A stretch of DNA of 42,258 nt from Butyrivibrio sp. INlla18 (lineage in GTDB: Bacteria; Bacillota; Clostridia; Lachnospirales; Lachnospiraceae): contig NZ_FMXK01000024.1 of the NCBI RefSeq assembly GCF_900103635.1, positions 1 to 42,258 on the forward strand, given 5' to 3'. This document shows, piece by piece, positions 31,873 through 40,864 of the stretch. Each line of letters starts with the position of its first letter. Positions within the stretch are counted from its first letter, which is position 1. The notes beneath the pieces are model-generated. The model was not told the origin of the DNA and searched no databases. It worked only from the letters and a program-made list of their open reading frames with translations. The position numbers were made by a program, and so were the translations under genes.

Positions 31873-32739
31873 ATGAAACGTAAATTTTTAGTTTTGGGAG
31901 TAATGCTTAGCTGTCTTTTAAGTCTTAGTGCTTGTGGAGCAGAGTCACAGTCAGATGCTTCTAGTAACAGCAAATATCCTGTAGGATTCTTCAATCAGAC
32001 TGCTATTGAAAATTATGCTCATGCAGTAGAAGATAACTACTTTGAAAATTGGTATTTAGATGGCGTTACACCTGAGAATTTTGAGGATGAGCTTTATGTT
32101 TCACTCGCAATGGACATCGATAAAGATGAAGCTCAGCAGGCATATTATCTTAGAGGTGTAGACGAGTCTCAATATCTTGTTTACAAGAGCGGATATACAA
32201 GCTGGTATAAGGCACTTAAAGAGCTTGGCTACGGCGATTCTAAGAGCTTAGCGGATAACTTAAGCATTAGTGATGTAAGTTATTCATTTGATAAAGATGG
32301 AAAGCTTGTAGTGGATGCTACCATTCAGGGTACCAAGCACTCAGCTATCATGAAGATTTATCTGAATAACGAGTTTGAGCCAACAGATATTGGTGTTACA
32401 ATCAACAAGACTACTGGTGAAAGGCTTGAGAACGCCGGACTTAATACTCTTCTTGGTATGGGTATGGCATTCGCAATCCTTATTATCATTTCTCTTATTA
32501 TTTCTCTTTTCCCAATCTTCTTTGGTGGAAAGAAGAAAAAGAAAGAAAGTGATAAAGAGATCACTAAGAAGGCTATGGACAACACAATCAATCAGATTGC
32601 AGAGCAGGAAGGCCTCTCTGGTGATGCAGAGCTTGTAGCAGTTATTGCAGCAGCTATTGCAGCATATGAAGGCAGCGCTAGCACTGATGGATTCCAGGTT
32701 AGATCAATTAGAAAAGTAAGCAAAAATTGGAAGAGATAA
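31873..32739 (+). CDS. Lipoprotein-OadG fusion (sodium-pump decarboxylase gamma subunit-like)
   Basis: The 288-residue product begins with a lipoprotein signal ending in LSLSAC, lipidated cysteine at residue 21. A domain of about 170 residues follows, apparently outside the cell and not recognised. Residues about 193-217 form a membrane span (GMGMAFAILIIISLIISLFP), followed by a lysine-rich cytoplasmic stretch and an OadG-type tail (ELVAVIAAAIAAYEG, then FQVRSIRKVSKNW). The membrane and tail parts match gamma subunits of Na+-translocating decarboxylases, which are usually only about 80-130 residues long. The lipoprotein domain is an added front half. It lies 17 bases after the carboxyltransferase gene and 13 bases before the biotin carrier gene. 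Confidence 0.85.
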   Translation: MKRKFLVLGVMLSCLLSLSACGAESQSDASSNSKYPVGFFNQTAIENYAHAVEDNYFENWYLDGVTPENFEDELYVSLAMDIDKDEAQQAYYLRGVDESQYLVYKSGYTSWYKALKELGYGDSKSLADNLSISDVSYSFDKDGKLVVDATIQGTKHSAIMKIYLNNEFEPTDIGVTINKTTGERLENAGLNTLLGMGMAFAILIIISLIISLFPIFFGGKKKKKESDKEITKKAMDNTINQIAEQEGLSGDAELVAVIAAAIAAYEGSASTDGFQVRSIRKVSKNWKR

Positions 32740-32752
32740 AAGGAGTATAACA

Positions 32753-33112
32753 ATGAAGAACTATACAATAACCGTTAATGGAAACGTATATGATGTAACA
32801 GTAGAAGAAGGTGCAGGTTCAGGCGCTCCTGTAGCAGCTGCAGCACCTGTAGCTAAGGCTCCAGCAGCTCCTGTTAAGAAGGCTAGCGCTGGTGCAGGTT
32901 CAATCAAGGTTGAGGCTGGTGCCGCTGGTAAGGTACTTAAGATCAACGCTAACGTTGGACAGGCTGTTAAGAAGGGCGACACAGTAGTAACTATCGAGTC
33001 AATGAAGATGGAAATCCCTATGGTTGCTCCTGCTGACGGAACAGTAGCAAGCGTTGATGTAGCTGCTGGTGATTCAGTTGAGGCTGGAACAGTTCTTGCT
33101 ACTCTTAACTGA
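32753..33112 (+). CDS. Biotin carboxyl carrier protein of a sodium-pump decarboxylase
   Basis: The 119-residue product has an N-terminal segment (MKNYTITVNGNVYDVTVEE), an Ala/Pro-rich flexible linker (about 22-50) and a biotinyl domain. Biotin should attach to K85 in the motif ESMKMEIP, with the usual flanking methionines. It carries the carboxyl group between the carboxyltransferases and the membrane pump. Linker and size match the separate biotin subunits of methylmalonyl-CoA or glutaconyl-CoA decarboxylases and the 1.3S subunit of transcarboxylase. It is preceded by an AAAGGAG SD, and the pump beta subunit gene follows after 50 bases. Confidence 0.95.
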   Translation: MKNYTITVNGNVYDVTVEEGAGSGAPVAAAAPVAKAPAAPVKKASAGAGSIKVEAGAAGKVLKINANVGQAVKKGDTVVTIESMKMEIPMVAPADGTVASVDVAAGDSVEAGTVLATLN

Positions 33113-33162
33113 TAGTAGTCAGAGATAATATTGTTTTATAAAAACAGAAATGAGGATAAAAA

Positions 33163-34305
33163 ATGGATTACATAATTCAGACATTATCTAATCTCTGGGA
33201 TCAAACAGCATTTACATCAATGACACCTGGTAACTACATCATGGTAGTTGTAGCTTTGGTGTTCTTGTATCTTGCTATTGCCAAGGGATTTGAGCCTTTG
33301 CTTTTGGTACCAATTTCTTTTGGTATGCTTCTTGTAAACATCTATCCAGATATCATGGCTGAGCCAGTTAATGGAGCAGCAGGTGGACTTTTACATTATT
33401 TCTATATTCTGGATGAATATGCTATCCTCCCTTCACTTATTTTCTTGGGAGTTGGCGCTATGACAGACTTTGGACCACTTATTGCTAACCCAATAAGCTT
33501 CCTGATGGGTGCTGGTGCTCAGTTCGGTATTTTCTCTGCTTACTTCATGGCCATTTTCTTTGGCTTCAATGATCAGCAGGCTGCAGCAGTATCAATCATC
33601 GGTGGTGCAGATGGCCCTACATCTATTTTCCTTGCTAGTAAGCTTCACCAGACTTCTATCTTAGGACCTATCGCAGTAGCTGCGTACTCATACATGGCTC
33701 TGGTTCCTATGATTCAGCCTCCTATTATGAAGCTTCTTACAACTGATAAAGAGAGAAAGATCAGAATGCAGCAGCTTAGAGAAGTATCTAAGGTTGAGAA
33801 GATTCTTTTCCCAGTTATCGTTACTATCGTAGTAAGTATGATCCTTCCTACAACTGCTCCTCTTATCGGTATGCTTATGCTTGGTAACCTCTTTAGAGAG
33901 TCAGGCGTTGTTAGACAGCTTCAGGAAACAGCTTCTAACGCACTTATGTACATCGTAGTTATCCTTCTTGGTACATCAGTTGGTGCTACAACAAGTGCTG
34001 AGGCATTCCTCAACAAGACAACTCTTATCATCGTTGTACTTGGTCTTATTGCTTTCGCTTTTGGTACAGCTGCTGGATGTCTTCTTGGTAAGCTCCTTTG
34101 CTTGATCACTAAGGGCAAGATCAATCCGCTCATTGGTTCAGCTGGTGTATCAGCCGTTCCTATGGCAGCCAGAGTATCTCAGAAGGTTGGTGCAGAGTAT
34201 GATCCTTCAAACTTCCTTTTGATGCATGCTATGGGACCTAACGTTGCCGGAGTTATTGGTACAGCTGTAGTTGCTGGTACTTTCATGGCAGTATTTGGAG
34301 TTTAA
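33163..34305 (+). CDS. Sodium ion-translocating decarboxylase beta subunit (OadB/GcdB/MmdB)
   Basis: This 380-residue polytopic membrane protein decarboxylates carboxybiotin and uses the energy to export Na+. It has about nine to ten spans. Recognisable segments are [29 protein letters not shown], the conserved [15 protein letters not shown] of the sodium/biotin site, and the C-terminal [17 protein letters not shown]. Length and order agree with complete beta subunits. The SD is a weak GAGGAT. Together with the biotin carrier, the gamma-like lipoprotein and one or both carboxyltransferases it should form the pump. Transport direction under cell conditions cannot be read from sequence. Confidence 0.95.
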   Translation: MDYIIQTLSNLWDQTAFTSMTPGNYIMVVVALVFLYLAIAKGFEPLLLVPISFGMLLVNIYPDIMAEPVNGAAGGLLHYFYILDEYAILPSLIFLGVGAMTDFGPLIANPISFLMGAGAQFGIFSAYFMAIFFGFNDQQAAAVSIIGGADGPTSIFLASKLHQTSILGPIAVAAYSYMALVPMIQPPIMKLLTTDKERKIRMQQLREVSKVEKILFPVIVTIVVSMILPTTAPLIGMLMLGNLFRESGVVRQLQETASNALMYIVVILLGTSVGATTSAEAFLNKTTLIIVVLGLIAFAFGTAAGCLLGKLLCLITKGKINPLIGSAGVSAVPMAARVSQKVGAEYDPSNFLLMHAMGPNVAGVIGTAVVAGTFMAVFGV

Positions 34306-34332
34306 TAAAGAATAGAAAGGATAATAATAGAT

Positions 34333-35745
34333 ATGGCAGAATTAGAGAGAAAACCAGTTCGTATCAATGAGACTGTTCTGCGTGATGCTCATCAGTCACT
34401 TATCGCAACAAGAATGCCTACTGAGGTTATGTTGCCTATTATTGATACAATGGATAAGGTTGGATATAACGCAGTAGAGTGCTGGGGCGGTGCTACATTT
34501 GATGCTTGCATGAGATTCCTTAAAGAGGATCCATGGGAGAGACTTCGTAAGCTCCGTGCAGGCTTCAAGAACACAAAGCTTCAGATGCTCCTTCGTGGAC
34601 AGAACATCCTTGGATACAAGCACTATCCAGATGATGTAGTTGAGTACTTTGTTCAGAAGTCAATCGCAAATGGTATTGATATTATCAGAATTTTTGACTG
34701 TCTTAACGACCTTAGAAACCTTGAGGCTTCAGTTAAGGCATGTAAGAAAGAGGGCGGACACGCTCAGATCGCTCTTGCATACACACTTGGTGATGCTTAT
34801 ACAGAAGAGTACTGGATGAACATCGCTAAAGATATCGAGTCAATGGGTGCAGATTCAATCTGTATCAAGGATATGGCTGGACTTCTTCTTCCTTACGAGG
34901 CAGAGAAGCTTGTTAAGGCTCTTAAGAGTGCTACAAGCCTTCCTATCGATCTTCATACACACTACACTTCAGGTGTTGCCAGCATGACATACATGAAGGC
35001 AGCTGAGGCTGGTGTTGATATTATCGACTGCGCAATTTCTCCATTCGCTCTTGGTACATCACAGCCTGCAACTGAGGTTATGGTAGAAGCCTTCAAGGGA
35101 CAGCCTTTCGAGACTGGTCTTGATCAGAAGCTTCTTGCTAAGATCGCAGATCACTTCAGACCATACAGAGAAGAGTGCCTTGCTAACGGACTTATGGATC
35201 CTAAGGTTCTTGGTGTTAACATCAAGACTCTTATGTATCAGGTTCCTGGCGGAATGCTTTCTAACATGGTTAGCCAGCTCAAAGAGCAGAATGCTAGCGA
35301 CAAGTATGATACAGTTCTTGAGGAAATCCCACAGGTTCGTAAGGACTTCGGTGAGCCACCTCTTGTTACACCTTCATCACAGATCGTTGGTACTCAGGCC
35401 GTTATGAACGTTCTTATGGGCGAGAGATACAAGGTTGCTACTGACCAGACTAAGGACCTCCTTGCTGGTGAGTATGGTAAGACAATCAAGCCTTTCAACC
35501 CAGAAGTTCAGAAGAAGATCATTGGTGATAGAGAAGTTATCACATGCAGACCAGCTGACAAGTTACAGCCAGGTCTTGATAAGTTCGAGAAGGAAGTTTC
35601 ACAGTGGAAGCAGCAGGATGAGGATACTCTTTCTTATGCATTGTTCCCACAGGTTGCTACAGACTTCTTCAAGTATCGTCTTGCACAGCAGGAGAAAGTT
35701 GATGTTGCTGCAGCAGATACCAAGAATGGAGCTTATCCTGTTTAA
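34333..35745 (+). CDS. oadA: Oxaloacetate decarboxylase alpha / pyruvate carboxyltransferase-type subunit (OadA/5S-like)
   Basis: The 470-residue product is the keto-acid carboxyltransferase that moves CO2 between oxaloacetate/pyruvate and biotin. The TIM barrel has RDAHQSLIATRMPTEVM, the metal-binding HTHYTSG, IKDMAGLL and the PVP-like region of the PYC_OADA domain at the C-terminal half (PGGMLSNMVSQL). It ends without the biotinyl domain that many OadA proteins carry, consistent with the separate biotin carrier two genes upstream. It is a full counterpart of the 5S subunit of Propionibacterium transcarboxylase. The SD is AAAGGAT-like. Arginine CGT and AAC/ATC codons are common, as in glyS and alaS, suggesting strong expression. 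A terminator follows. Confidence 0.94.
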   Translation: MAELERKPVRINETVLRDAHQSLIATRMPTEVMLPIIDTMDKVGYNAVECWGGATFDACMRFLKEDPWERLRKLRAGFKNTKLQMLLRGQNILGYKHYPDDVVEYFVQKSIANGIDIIRIFDCLNDLRNLEASVKACKKEGGHAQIALAYTLGDAYTEEYWMNIAKDIESMGADSICIKDMAGLLLPYEAEKLVKALKSATSLPIDLHTHYTSGVASMTYMKAAEAGVDIIDCAISPFALGTSQPATEVMVEAFKGQPFETGLDQKLLAKIADHFRPYREECLANGLMDPKVLGVNIKTLMYQVPGGMLSNMVSQLKEQNASDKYDTVLEEIPQVRKDFGEPPLVTPSSQIVGTQAVMNVLMGERYKVATDQTKDLLAGEYGKTIKPFNPEVQKKIIGDREVITCRPADKLQPGLDKFEKEVSQWKQQDEDTLSYALFPQVATDFFKYRLAQQEKVDVAAADTKNGAYPV

Positions 35746-35761
35746 TATTTGAACGAATTAC

Positions 35762-35804
35762 GGAAACGTTCTTGTCTTTTAGGCAAGGACGTTTCTTTAT
35801 TTTT
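35762..35804 (+). terminator. Rho-independent terminator of the sodium-pump operon
   Basis: GAAACGTTCTTG (35763-35774) pairs with CAAGGACGTTTC (35784-35795), twelve pairs with one wobble, and is followed by a T-rich tail to about 35804. Confidence 0.88.
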
Positions 35805-35857
35805 AAGGATTATTACAGGTTACAGCCTGCTTTTTCACAGAAAATTAATCAATTATG

Positions 35858-35866
35858 TGATAAAAT
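35858..35866 (+). promoter_or_regulatory. Candidate extended -10 element just ahead of glgX
   Basis: TGATAAAAT is an extended -10 (TG-N-TAAAAT). Its end lies only six bases before the ATG at 35873, so transcription from it would start at or near that ATG. No -35 at good spacing is clear (TTCACA lies at 35834-35839). Confidence 0.45.
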
Positions 35867-35872
35867 TAATCT

Positions 35873-38053
35873 ATGAATGAGTTTAGAAGACACAGATCAA
35901 ATAAAAAGATGGTAGAGATAGGCGAGCGTCAGGTCAAGGAGCTTAGAAAACAAGATCTAGGCAGACAGATGCTGGCCTTAGACGAGTGCAATGGTTTTAG
36001 GATAAGACCAGGCCTTTATAACATGAATGGAGCAACTATGCTCACTGACGGTGTCAATTTTACGGCTTATTCTAACGGCGCTACATCTATTACTTTGATC
36101 TTATATAATAGGGGCGAAAGTCAGCCTTTTGCTGAGATTCCATTTCCAGAGAGCTATAGGATAGGTAATGTCTATTCTATGATCGTATTTGGGCTTGATA
36201 TTGAAAATCTTGAGTATTGCTACAGGGTTGATGGTCCATGGGATCCTGAAAAAGGTCTTTTGTTTGATAAAAAGCATGAGCTACTTGATCCATATGCTAA
36301 GGCAGTTTCTGGTCAGAGAATCTGGGGACAGAGTCCAAATGGCGCTGGAACCTATAGAGCAAGAGTTGTAAGAGATAACTTTGAATGGAATGATACATCA
36401 AGCTCTACGCTTCCTATGAGTGACCTTGTAATCTATGAGCTTCATGTAAGAGGCTTTACAATGGATCCTTCTTCAGGCGTCAAGTTCAGAGGAACCTTTG
36501 ATGGGATCATGGAAAAGGTTGATTATCTAAAGAGACTTGGTATCACAGCTGTTGAGCTTATGCCTATCTTTGAGTTTGATGAAACAAGAGATAAAAGAGA
36601 AGTTAACGGCAGGACTCTTTTAGATTACTGGGGCTATAACACCATCAGCTTTTTTGCCCCAAATACAAGCTATGCCTCTCATAAAGAGCATAATACTGAG
36701 GGCGTAGAATTAAAGCGTATGATAAAGGCTCTTAAGGATAACGGAATCGAGGTTATCCTTGATGTTGTGTTCAATCACACAGCTGAGGGCAATGAAAACG
36801 GACCATTTATCTCATTTAAGGGATTTGACAATAATATTTACTACCTGCTGACGCCAAATGGCCAGTATTACAATTTTAGTGGCTGCGGCAATACTATGAA
36901 CTGTAACCATCCTATGGTTCAGGAACTCATTGTACAGTGCCTTAGATATTGGGTAGAAGAGTATAGGGTTGATGGATTTAGATTCGACCTTGCTAGTATC
37001 TTGGGACGAGATCAGGACGGATCGCCAATGGAAAGACCTCCTCTCATCCAAAGACTTGCCTATGACCCTATCCTTGGAAATACTAAGCTGATCGCTGAGG
37101 CCTGGGACGCAGGCGGAATGTATCAGGTTGGTAACTTCCCAGCTTGGAAGAGATGGGCTGAGTGGAATGGTAAATACAGAGATGATATCAGATCCTACTT
37201 AAAGGGCGATGTATGGGCAGCTCCAGAAGCTGTTAAAAGAATAACTGGATCCATGGACCTTTATGGCGGATCCTACCTTGGATATGAGTCATCAGTTAAC
37301 TTTATTACCTGCCACGACGGATTTACTCTCTATGATATGTATGCCTATAACAGCAAGCATAATGAGGATAATGGCTGGAACAATACTGATGGTGCCAATG
37401 ACAACAGGAGCTGGAACTGCGGATGTGAAGGTGAGACCGATGATCCGGCAGTACTGGACCTTAGATTTAGAATGATGAGAAATGCAATAACTGTTCTCAT
37501 GTGTAGCCGCGGTACGCCTATGGTCTACGCTGGCGATGAATTTGGCAACACACAGTTTGGCAATAATAATGCATATTGTCAGGACAATGAGATTTCCTGG
37601 CTGAACTGGGACCTTCTAAACAAGAATAAAGGCTATTTTGACTTCTATAGAAACATGATACAGTTTAGAAGAAAGCATCCCGCTATCAGGTCAGACCTTG
37701 CGCCTGCCCAGTGTGGATATCCTTTCATTTCAGTTCACACAGAGAACCCTGATAATGGTAATATAACTAAGGATTCCAAAGTTATATGCGTGCGTTACGC
37801 AGGATTTTCCAAGAAAAAGAATCACGATGATATAGTATATCTGGCAATAAACGTATTTTGGGAGGATATTCAGATCATGCTTCCAAACCCTCCAGAAAAT
37901 GCGTATTGGGCTTTGTGCGTAGATACAGGCGATGAGTCAGGCAAATATTTTTATAACAGGCCAACTCCTCTTACCTGGAGAAACAGAACACTTAAGGCTA
38001 GAAGCGTCAGTGTATTCATAGCATCTTACGGAGCAGAATATGGCGGCAATTGA
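35873..38053 (+). CDS. glgX: Glycogen debranching enzyme, isoamylase/GlgX type (GH13 with CBM48)
   Basis: The 726-residue enzyme cleaves alpha-1,6 branches of glycogen or limit dextrins. A CBM48 domain lies at about 45-150, the catalytic barrel at about 180-620. Catalytic residues are D372 in GFRFDLAS, E409 in LIAEAWDAGG and D482 in TCHDGFTLYD, and the family motif VIYELHVRGFT is present. The first 40 residues are a basic extension. No SD precedes the ATG at 35873 or the next in-frame ATGs (35909, 35957), so the start is uncertain; an extended -10 directly upstream would give a leaderless message. No signal peptide, so it acts in the cytoplasm. It overlaps the next gene by 14 bases and so leads a five-gene unit with a two-component system. 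Confidence 0.9.
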   Translation: MNEFRRHRSNKKMVEIGERQVKELRKQDLGRQMLALDECNGFRIRPGLYNMNGATMLTDGVNFTAYSNGATSITLILYNRGESQPFAEIPFPESYRIGNVYSMIVFGLDIENLEYCYRVDGPWDPEKGLLFDKKHELLDPYAKAVSGQRIWGQSPNGAGTYRARVVRDNFEWNDTSSSTLPMSDLVIYELHVRGFTMDPSSGVKFRGTFDGIMEKVDYLKRLGITAVELMPIFEFDETRDKREVNGRTLLDYWGYNTISFFAPNTSYASHKEHNTEGVELKRMIKALKDNGIEVILDVVFNHTAEGNENGPFISFKGFDNNIYYLLTPNGQYYNFSGCGNTMNCNHPMVQELIVQCLRYWVEEYRVDGFRFDLASILGRDQDGSPMERPPLIQRLAYDPILGNTKLIAEAWDAGGMYQVGNFPAWKRWAEWNGKYRDDIRSYLKGDVWAAPEAVKRITGSMDLYGGSYLGYESSVNFITCHDGFTLYDMYAYNSKHNEDNGWNNTDGANDNRSWNCGCEGETDDPAVLDLRFRMMRNAITVLMCSRGTPMVYAGDEFGNTQFGNNNAYCQDNEISWLNWDLLNKNKGYFDFYRNMIQFRRKHPAIRSDLAPAQCGYPFISVHTENPDNGNITKDSKVICVRYAGFSKKKNHDDIVYLAINVFWEDIQIMLPNPPENAYWALCVDTGDESGKYFYNRPTPLTWRNRTLKARSVSVFIASYGAEYGGN

Positions 38054-38645
38054 TAATAATGAAAAAAGCAATATTGTGGGTGGATATGAGTTTTTATCTG
38101 AGACAGATGCAGATAAGGCCAATATGGATCTTTCCAAGATAAAACTCTTAGAGTCACGTGTAAAGGTAAGCCGCCCCAAGGATATGCTTGCTGTTTATCA
38201 AAAAGCTATTGAAAATAAGATATTTAAGACACCAATAGGATGGAGATATCTCATCGATCTAAGGGAGAGGCTGCTTGATAGCGGCTTTTCAGAAGATGAT
38301 CTTATCCCTATTCCTGTAGAAGTCTCTTTTACCAGACATTCAGCATTTGAGAATCTGACAGTAAAGCAGAGGATCAAACCAGAAAAAGAAAAGGAAAAGC
38401 TTGAGTTTAAAAGGATATTTCCAATCGTATTTGATGTAGTTCTTGTAATATTAGTAATTCTGATGTTTATCATCGCTGCTACCAGTGAGAATGACAACAT
38501 AATTAATTACAAGCGAAACGTGACAAACCGTTATTCTGCCTGGGATGAAGAACTCAAAGAGAGAGAAAAGGCTGTTCGAGAAGCAGAAAAAAAACTTGGA
38601 ATCGAAAGCTCAGAGGGGTATCATGAGGATATTGGCGATGAGTAG
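38040..38645 (+). CDS. Single-span membrane protein of unknown function
   Basis: I do not recognise a family. The 201-residue product has a hydrophilic N-terminal part, a KEKEKLEFKR stop-like stretch, one membrane span at about 127-148 and a charged C-terminal segment with coiled-coil character (EELKEREKAVREAEKK). The section at about 37-100 (RPKDMLAVYQKAIENKIFK, GWRYLIDLRERLLDSGF) is compact and may be a small domain. The start overlaps the end of glgX by 14 bases, so the two are translationally coupled. The response regulator gene begins 17 bases after its stop. Location between a glycogen enzyme and a signalling pair suggests, but does not show, a sensory or regulatory link. Confidence 0.75.
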   Translation: MAAIDNNEKSNIVGGYEFLSETDADKANMDLSKIKLLESRVKVSRPKDMLAVYQKAIENKIFKTPIGWRYLIDLRERLLDSGFSEDDLIPIPVEVSFTRHSAFENLTVKQRIKPEKEKEKLEFKRIFPIVFDVVLVILVILMFIIAATSENDNIINYKRNVTNRYSAWDEELKEREKAVREAEKKLGIESSEGYHEDIGDE

Positions 38646-38662
38646 ATAGGAGGAATTACTAG

Positions 38663-39340
38663 ATGGAAGATCTTAAGATATTAGTAGTTGATGATGAGAG
38701 CAGAATGCGAAAACTCGTCAAAGATTTTTTAACAAAAGATGGATATATAGTACTTGAGGCTGAAGACGGTCAGCAGGCACTAGATATATTTTATAATGAT
38801 AAAGATATCTCACTTGTTATCTTGGATGTAATGATGCCAAAGAGAGATGGTTGGGAGGTTTGCAGGGAGATCAGAGATAACTCTAAGGTACCGATCATCA
38901 TGCTTACAGCCAAGAGCGAGGAGAGAGATGAGCTTCTTGGTTTTGAACTTGGAGTAGATGAGTATATCTCCAAGCCTTTCAGCCCAAAGATCCTCGCAGC
39001 AAGAGTTTCAGCAATTCTCCGTAGAACCAACCAGAACGTAAACAATCAGGTTATGGAAGCAGGCGGAATCGTTGTAAATAAGGTTGCCCACAGCGTACAG
39101 GTTGACGGCAAGGAAATTGAGCTTAGTTACAAAGAGTTTGAGCTCCTTTCATTCTTCTTTGAGAATAAGGGCGTAGCTCTTTCTAGAGAAAAGATTCTTA
39201 ATAACGTATGGAACTATGATTATTTTGGTGATGCTAGAACCATTGATACTCACGTTAAAAAGCTCCGTGGTAAGCTTGGCTCAAAAGGCGACATGATCAA
39301 GACAATCTGGGGCATGGGATACAAATTTGAAGAAGCTTGA
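38663..39340 (+). CDS. OmpR/PhoB-family response regulator
   Basis: The 225-residue product has a receiver domain (1-120), phosphoacceptor D55 in LVILDVMMP, acidic pocket D10-D11, the conserved Lys in YISKPF, and a C-terminal winged helix (about 130-225) ending IKTIWGMGYKFE. It should bind DNA when phosphorylated by the kinase encoded next. The AGGAGG SD is well placed. The kinase frame starts 14 bases before its stop, so the pair is coupled. Targets are unknown. The operon includes glgX, a membrane protein and a lipoprotein. Confidence 0.95.
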   Translation: MEDLKILVVDDESRMRKLVKDFLTKDGYIVLEAEDGQQALDIFYNDKDISLVILDVMMPKRDGWEVCREIRDNSKVPIIMLTAKSEERDELLGFELGVDEYISKPFSPKILAARVSAILRRTNQNVNNQVMEAGGIVVNKVAHSVQVDGKEIELSYKEFELLSFFFENKGVALSREKILNNVWNYDYFGDARTIDTHVKKLRGKLGSKGDMIKTIWGMGYKFEEA

Positions 39341-40853
39341 TGATAATTCTACAAATATAAAAAAGACACATTCCATAAGATTTGAGATTAGTGCTACTTT
39401 TATCTCTATTATGTTCCTCACATTCGGACTTATCCTTTTGATAAATCTCTTTTTCATGGAGAAGTTCTATGTGCAGAACAAGAGAGAAGCTATCATACAG
39501 GCCTATAGGAGTATTGCACAGGCTATAACTGATGGAGATATTACATCTGAGGAGTTTGATCAGGAAATTGGTCATATCTGTGAGCGCTACAACATTGAGA
39601 TGATCGTTTTGGACGCAGATTCCAAGACTGTTAAATCATCTACCAGTAATGTAGAGTTTTTGGCCAAGCTCCTTTGGGAGAATATGCTCACCTCATCATC
39701 TAATACTACAGGTGAGTTCGAGACCAGAGAGATCCTTGATTACGGCGATGGCTATACACTTCAGATGGATATGGACAGAGCTACAGGTAGAAAATATCTT
39801 GATATGTGGGGGGTTGTAGGTAGCGGCAACCTGGTACTTGTAAGATCTACAATGGAGAGTATCAGGGATAACGTTATCATTTCTAACACATTCATGGCTT
39901 ACGTAGGTATTATAGCCATTGTAGTTGGTTCTATATTTATCTTGTATATTTCCAAAAAGGTTACTGACCCGATCAAGAGACTGTATCTTATCTCTGATCA
40001 GATGAAAAAACTTAATTTCGAAGCTAAGTATGAGAATCTAGAGAGCTATTCTAACGAGATCGATGTACTTGGTCAGAATATGAATGAACTTTCTGAGACC
40101 CTTGAGAGTACCATTAAGGAGCTCAAAAAAGCTAATATAGCCCTGAAGCATGATATCGCCCAGAAGGAAGAGATTGATGAGATGAGAAAAGAGTTCCTTT
40201 CAAACGTTTCTCATGAACTCAAGACTCCAATAGCTCTGATCCAGGGATATGCAGAAGGCCTCAAGGAAGGTATCAGCGATGACGAAGAGAGCCGTAACTT
40301 CTACTGCGAAGTCATCATGGATGAAGCATCCAAGATGAATATCATGGTAAAAAAGCTACTGACACTGAACCAGCTTGAATTTGGTAATGATAGTGCCAAT
40401 ATGGACCGCTTTGATATTGTGGATATGATCCGCAACTATATCAAATCAGCGGAACTTTTGGCAAAACAAAAGGATGTAACTATTAAATTTGATGATTATG
40501 AGCCGATATTTGTATGGGGAGACGAATTCAAGATCGAAGAAGTCCTCCAGAACTTCTATAGTAACGCTCTTAATCATATAGATGGTGACAAGATCATAGA
40601 GATCAAGCTCATCCAGGAAGACAATCATGTGCGGGTATCTGTATTTAATACAGGTAAGCCAATTCCTGAAGAGAGCCTAGATCATATCTGGGAGAAGTTT
40701 TATAAAGTTGATAAAGCTAGAACCAGAGAATATGGTGGTAGTGGTGTAGGTCTTTCTATTGTTAAGGCTATCATGGAAGGTATGCACCAAGCATACGGCG
40801 TTAAAAACTACGACAATGGCGTAGAGTTCTATTTTGAATTAGAGACAAAGTAA
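39327..40853 (+). CDS. Sensor histidine kinase
   Basis: The 508-residue membrane kinase has TM1 at about 20-44, an extracytoplasmic sensor region (about 45-185, with no recognised domain), TM2 at about 188-210, HAMP to about 265, and a kinase core. The phosphoaccepting histidine is H296 in SNVSHELKTPIALIQG, the N box is SNALNHI, and the G box is GGSGVGLSIV. The only plausible start is the TTG at 39327: the frame has no ATG before TM1 and the overlapping ATG at 39340 is out of frame. This start overlaps the response regulator gene by 14 bases, the same overlap as between glgX and its neighbour. Confidence 0.93.
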   Translation: MKKLDDNSTNIKKTHSIRFEISATFISIMFLTFGLILLINLFFMEKFYVQNKREAIIQAYRSIAQAITDGDITSEEFDQEIGHICERYNIEMIVLDADSKTVKSSTSNVEFLAKLLWENMLTSSSNTTGEFETREILDYGDGYTLQMDMDRATGRKYLDMWGVVGSGNLVLVRSTMESIRDNVIISNTFMAYVGIIAIVVGSIFILYISKKVTDPIKRLYLISDQMKKLNFEAKYENLESYSNEIDVLGQNMNELSETLESTIKELKKANIALKHDIAQKEEIDEMRKEFLSNVSHELKTPIALIQGYAEGLKEGISDDEESRNFYCEVIMDEASKMNIMVKKLLTLNQLEFGNDSANMDRFDIVDMIRNYIKSAELLAKQKDVTIKFDDYEPIFVWGDEFKIEEVLQNFYSNALNHIDGDKIIEIKLIQEDNHVRVSVFNTGKPIPEESLDHIWEKFYKVDKARTREYGGSGVGLSIVKAIMEGMHQAYGVKNYDNGVEFYFELETK

Positions 40854-40864
40854 AAGGGGTATTT

